64,000 nt of DNA, from positions 3,501,001 to 3,565,000 of the forward strand of contig NZ_CP046908.1 of assembly GCF_009789575.1 (NCBI RefSeq), given 5' to 3'. Below the pieces are notes generated by a model that was not told the origin of the DNA, made no database searches, and saw only the letters and a program-made list of their open reading frames with translations. Source of the stretch: Stappia indica (GTDB lineage: Bacteria > Pseudomonadota > Alphaproteobacteria > Rhizobiales > Stappiaceae). Positions 61,411 to 64,000 of the stretch are shown here, in pieces. A program made the translations under genes and the position numbers. How positions within the stretch are numbered: position 1 is the first letter of the stretch; every line of letters begins with the position of its first letter.

Positions 61411-61743
61411 ATGACCGCACATCCCACACGCCGCCGTTTCCTCCTTGCCCTTGCCGCAGCGCTGCCCGTCCTGGCCGCCGGCGCATGGCCGCTCGCCGTG
61501 CGCGCCGACGACGACGATCACGAGCGCGCCCGCCGCCTGCTGCGCTCCGGCGAGATCCGCCCCCTGTCGGAGATCCTGTCGAACGTCGAGCGCAGCGTCG
61601 GCGGCCGGGTGCTGGATGTTGACTTCGAGCGCGACGACGGCCGCTATGTCTACGAGCTCAAGATGGTGATGCCGTCCGGGCGCGTGCGCGAGGTCACCGT
61701 CGACGCCGCCACCGCACGCATCATCAAGATCGAGGACGATTGA
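61411..61743 (+). CDS. PepSY-domain protein with Tat-like signal
   Basis: A 110-residue secreted protein. RRRFLLALAAALPVLAAG is a twin-Arg-like signal; the remainder is a PepSY domain (LRSGEIRPLSEILSNVERSV, VLDVDFERDDGRYVYELKM, VDAATARII). GAGG precedes the ATG. Its TGA overlaps the ATG of the response-regulator gene (TGATG), so it is part of the sensor operon and may modulate the kinase from the periplasm. Confidence 0.88.
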   Translation: MTAHPTRRRFLLALAAALPVLAAGAWPLAVRADDDDHERARRLLRSGEIRPLSEILSNVERSVGGRVLDVDFERDDGRYVYELKMVMPSGRVREVTVDAATARIIKIEDD

Positions 61744-62408
61744 TGCGGCTTCTGTTGGTGGAGGATGACGAGCGCATCGCCCGCGATGTCGCCGCCGGGC
61801 TGACCGCCGCCGGCTATGTGGTGGAGCGGGCTGCCGACGGCGAGGACGCCTGGTTCCTCGGCGACACGGAAGACTTCGACCTCGTGGTGCTCGACCTCGG
61901 CCTTCCCGTTCTCGACGGCCTGTCGGTGCTCAAGCGCTGGCGCGCCGCCGGGCGCACCATGCCGGTGCTGGTGCTGACCGCCCGCGGCGCCTGGGCCGAG
62001 CGGGTCGAGGGCATCGATGCCGGCGCCGACGATTATCTTGCCAAGCCCTTCCGCATGGAGGAGCTGGTCGCCCGCACCCGCGCGCTGATCCGCCGCTCCG
62101 TCGGCGTCGCCACCCCCGCCATCGCCGCCGGGCACTTGATGCTCGACACCCGCCAGATGCGCGTTTCGCGCGAGGGCGTGCCGCTCGCCCTGTCGCCGCT
62201 CGAATATCGCCTCACCGCCTATCTCATGCATCACAAGGGCCGGGTCGTGCCGCCGGGCGAGCTGCTGGAGCATCTTTACGGCGACGACGATGCCCGCGAC
62301 GTCAACGCGCTGGAAGCGGTGGTCGCACGGTTGCGCCGCAAGCTCGGGCCGCACGCCATCGAGACCCGGCGCGGCTTCGGCTACCTCGTTGCGGACGCGC
62401 CCGCGTGA
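61743..62408 (+). CDS. OmpR/PhoP-family response regulator
   Basis: A 221-residue regulator. Receiver: MRLLLVEDDERIARDVAAGL (acidic pair), LVVLDLGLPVLDG (phosphorylated Asp), VLVLTARG and DYLAKPF. The C-terminal winged helix is OmpR-like (LSPLEYRLTAYLMHHKGRVV, RRGFGYLV). The pattern is close to QseB/PhoP. It is translated between the PepSY gene and the kinase with short overlaps. The GTCAGG repeats upstream of the operon are a candidate target. Confidence 0.95.
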   Translation: MRLLLVEDDERIARDVAAGLTAAGYVVERAADGEDAWFLGDTEDFDLVVLDLGLPVLDGLSVLKRWRAAGRTMPVLVLTARGAWAERVEGIDAGADDYLAKPFRMEELVARTRALIRRSVGVATPAIAAGHLMLDTRQMRVSREGVPLALSPLEYRLTAYLMHHKGRVVPPGELLEHLYGDDDARDVNALEAVVARLRRKLGPHAIETRRGFGYLVADAPA

Positions 62409-63802
62409 CGCCCCACGCTGTCCCGGCCGCCCGGCGGCGCGGCTCGCTTCGCCTGCGCCTCATCCTGGCCGGTGCCGTCTCGGTGCTCGCCGCGCTGGCG
62501 CTCGCCGCCGCCGGTCTGCTGGTGCTGTTCGAGCGCCATGTCGAGCGGCGCATCGACCAGGAGCTTTCCGTCCATCTCGACCAGCTCGTTGCCGGTCTCG
62601 ACCGCACTGCCGGCGGCGCGCTGGTGCTCCTGCGTCCGCCCGGCGATCCGCGTTTCGCCGTGCCGCTCTCCGGCCTCTACTGGCAGTACGAGGGCCGGAA
62701 CGCCGTTCAGCGCTCGCGCTCGCTCTGGGATTTCGAGCTGGCCCTGCCGGCGGAGGAAAACGGCGATCCGCTGCCCCATCGCCACACTCTGGCCGGCCCC
62801 GGCGACACGCAGCTTCTGCTGCTGGAGCGGGTGGTCGAGCTGCGCGGCGCGCCCGTCCGCGTCGCCGTTGCCCTCGACCGGCGCGAGATCGACACGGCGA
62901 CGCGCGCCTTCGGCCTCGACCTTGCGCCCTATCTTGCCGTGCTCGCCCTGTTCCTGATGGCCGCGGCGGTGGCGCAGGTCACCATCGGCCTGCGGCCGCT
63001 CACGGCGGTGCGCGACGGGCTCGCCGCCATCCGATCGGGCCGCCGTACCCGGCTCGGCGACGATTTTCCCGACGAGATCCGCCCGCTCGCTGGCGAGCTC
63101 GACGGCTTGCTCGCCGCCCGCGAGGCGCAGGTGGAGAGCGCCCGCGCCCGGGCCGGCGATCTTGCCCATGGCCTGCGCACGCCGCTGCAGGTGCTGGCCG
63201 GCGATGTCGAGCGGCTGCAGGCGCGCGGCGAGACCGAGATCGCCGCCGAGATCGAGACCGTCGCGCTGTCGATGCGCCGCCATGTGGAGCGGGAGCTTGC
63301 CCGCGCCCGCCTTGCCTCCGGGCGCGGCACGGCAACGGCCGCCCCTGCCGCCGTGGCACGGGCCGTCGTCGCCGTCGTCTCGCGCACGCCGGCCGGCTCC
63401 CGGCTCGACTGGCAGGTGGAGATTGCGGAGGGCGCGCGCCTTGCCATCGATCCGGATGACCTTGCCGAGGCGCTCGGCAATTTGGCCGAAAACGCCGCCC
63501 GTCACGCGGTCGCCCGGGTCCGCTTCACTCTGGATGAGGCACCCGGCGAGGAAGCCGGCGAAACGCCGCGCCTCGTCCGGCTTGCCGTGCGCGACGACGG
63601 GCCGGGCATTCCGCAAGACCTGATCGGCACGCTCACCGCACGCGGCGGCCGGCTCGATATGGCCGGCGGCAGCGGCGCCGGGCTCGGCCTTGCCATCGTC
63701 TCCGACATTGCCGAGGCCTGGGGCGGCCGCCTCCTCGTCGAGAACCGCGGGCCCGGCCTTGAAGCGGCCTTGTGCCTGCGCCCCGCGCCCTCCGGCACCT
63801 GA
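62405..63802 (+). CDS. Sensor histidine kinase (PhoQ/QseC-like)
   Basis: A 465-residue membrane kinase. Membrane helices at about 18-42 and 175-195 flank a periplasmic sensor of about 130 residues. It has a HAMP-like region, H-box DLAHGLRTPLQVLAGDVERL, N-box NLAENAARHAV, and G-boxes DDGPGIP and GSGAGLGLAIVSDIAEAWGG. Start is a GTG that overlaps the regulator's stop (GTGA). The partner is the response regulator just upstream. The signal is unknown; the PepSY neighbours suggest envelope stress, a metal or peptides. Confidence 0.93.
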   Translation: MTPHAVPAARRRGSLRLRLILAGAVSVLAALALAAAGLLVLFERHVERRIDQELSVHLDQLVAGLDRTAGGALVLLRPPGDPRFAVPLSGLYWQYEGRNAVQRSRSLWDFELALPAEENGDPLPHRHTLAGPGDTQLLLLERVVELRGAPVRVAVALDRREIDTATRAFGLDLAPYLAVLALFLMAAAVAQVTIGLRPLTAVRDGLAAIRSGRRTRLGDDFPDEIRPLAGELDGLLAAREAQVESARARAGDLAHGLRTPLQVLAGDVERLQARGETEIAAEIETVALSMRRHVERELARARLASGRGTATAAPAAVARAVVAVVSRTPAGSRLDWQVEIAEGARLAIDPDDLAEALGNLAENAARHAVARVRFTLDEAPGEEAGETPRLVRLAVRDDGPGIPQDLIGTLTARGGRLDMAGGSGAGLGLAIVSDIAEAWGGRLLVENRGPGLEAALCLRPAPSGT

Positions 63803-63830
63803 GGGCTGCAGGTCTCAGACCTGATGCGCG

Positions 63831-64000
63831 TCAGGCCGGCGGCGGCAGGATGGTCATGCCGGTCGCGCCGGCCACCTGCATCACCTTCGCCACGTCCGGC
63901 GGCCCGTCCATCGGCGCAGGCGCGCTCGTCTCGTCGGCGACCGGCTTGCCCAGCTCGGTGAAGAACCGCTCGTGCATGTGGCCCGGCGCATTCAGGATCA
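63831..64000 (-). CDS. Cupin-domain protein, C-terminal end
   Basis: Only the last 56 residues are inside the window; the gene continues off the right edge on the minus strand. The readable part is ILNAPGHMHERFFTELG, then a Pro/Ala linker, then KVMQVAGATGMTILPPP and a stop. This tail is typical of single-domain cupins annotated near quercetin dioxygenase. The cupin metal site is off the edge. The call rests on the ...HERFFTELG... pattern. Confidence 0.6.
   Translation of the reverse strand, partial: ILNAPGHMHERFFTELGKPVADETSAPAPMDGPPDVAKVMQVAGATGMTILPPPA

Noticed and set aside
1-64000. CRISPR arrays, tRNA or rRNA genes, prophage or transposon
   Set aside because: No spaced direct repeats, no tRNA-like cloverleaf with CCA-adjacent arms noticed, and no recombinase, transposase or phage structural gene in any frame. 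A tRNA scan would be decisive for short RNA genes.

Overview
This is a 64 kb stretch of GC-rich chromosome from an alphaproteobacterium, most likely in the order Hyphomicrobiales (Rhizobiales). A Stappia/Labrenzia-like member is my best guess. Support comes from an HmuP/HemP-HmuQ heme module with an Irr-type iron box, an amino acid:carrier protein ligase of the Bradyrhizobium/Agrobacterium type, an OpgH/OpgC periplasmic-glucan pair, a CioAB-type oxidase, and a cobalamin locus mixing Cob and Cbi enzymes. Genes are dense, with many 1-4 base stop/start overlaps. I saw no rRNA, tRNA, insertion sequence, phage gene or CRISPR array.

Layout. 0-5.2 kb: corrin-ring genes (end of cobM, a methyltransferase, cobB, cobA, cbiD, cobK). 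5.2-17.5 kb: a Wzx/Wzy-type exopolysaccharide locus (WecG-family transferase, Wzz-like chain-length protein, polymerase-like protein, two GT4 transferases, polysaccharide deacetylase, flippase, secreted GH5 glycanase, double alpha/beta-hydrolase). 17.4-23.3 kb, facing it: a minus-strand operon of carrier protein, acyl-CoA dehydrogenase, amino acid:carrier protein ligase, DUF1839 protein and a GH2 beta-mannosidase-like protein. 23.7-25.4 kb: a 3-oxoadipyl-CoA thiolase and a PilZ protein. 25.4-28.9 kb: a minus-strand operon of dehydrogenase, divergent PTPS-fold protein, GT4 and methyltransferase. 28.9-39.5 kb: opgH, a small membrane protein, a CoA-transferase/ThDP-enzyme pair, a membrane-protein/XRE-regulator pair behind tandem operators, a YeeE/YedE transporter, a TTC38-like TPR protein and opgC. 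39.5-46.9 kb: secreted hydrolase, cioAB plus a 40-residue DUF2474 subunit, a K+ channel, an orphan, a dipeptidase and mtnA. 47.1-49.3 kb: heme/iron module. 49.8-54 kb: pheS, an inserted membrane-protein gene, and pheT. 54-64 kb: nucleotidyltransferase, fused pabB-pabC, a methyltransferase, an SLC13 permease, a PepSY/cytochrome b/two-component module, and the end of a cupin gene.

The most unusual region is 5-23 kb. An aminoacyl-carrier-protein system of unknown product sits tail-to-tail against an exopolysaccharide locus. That locus ends in a tandem alpha/beta-hydrolase whose second nucleophile elbow carries Cys, a residue suited to acyl transfer. I infer, but cannot show, that an amino acid-derived acyl group may decorate the glycan. 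The second candidate system is the dehydrogenase/PTPS-like/GT4/methyltransferase operon, in which the PTPS-fold protein has lost the usual catalytic Cys and one zinc His.
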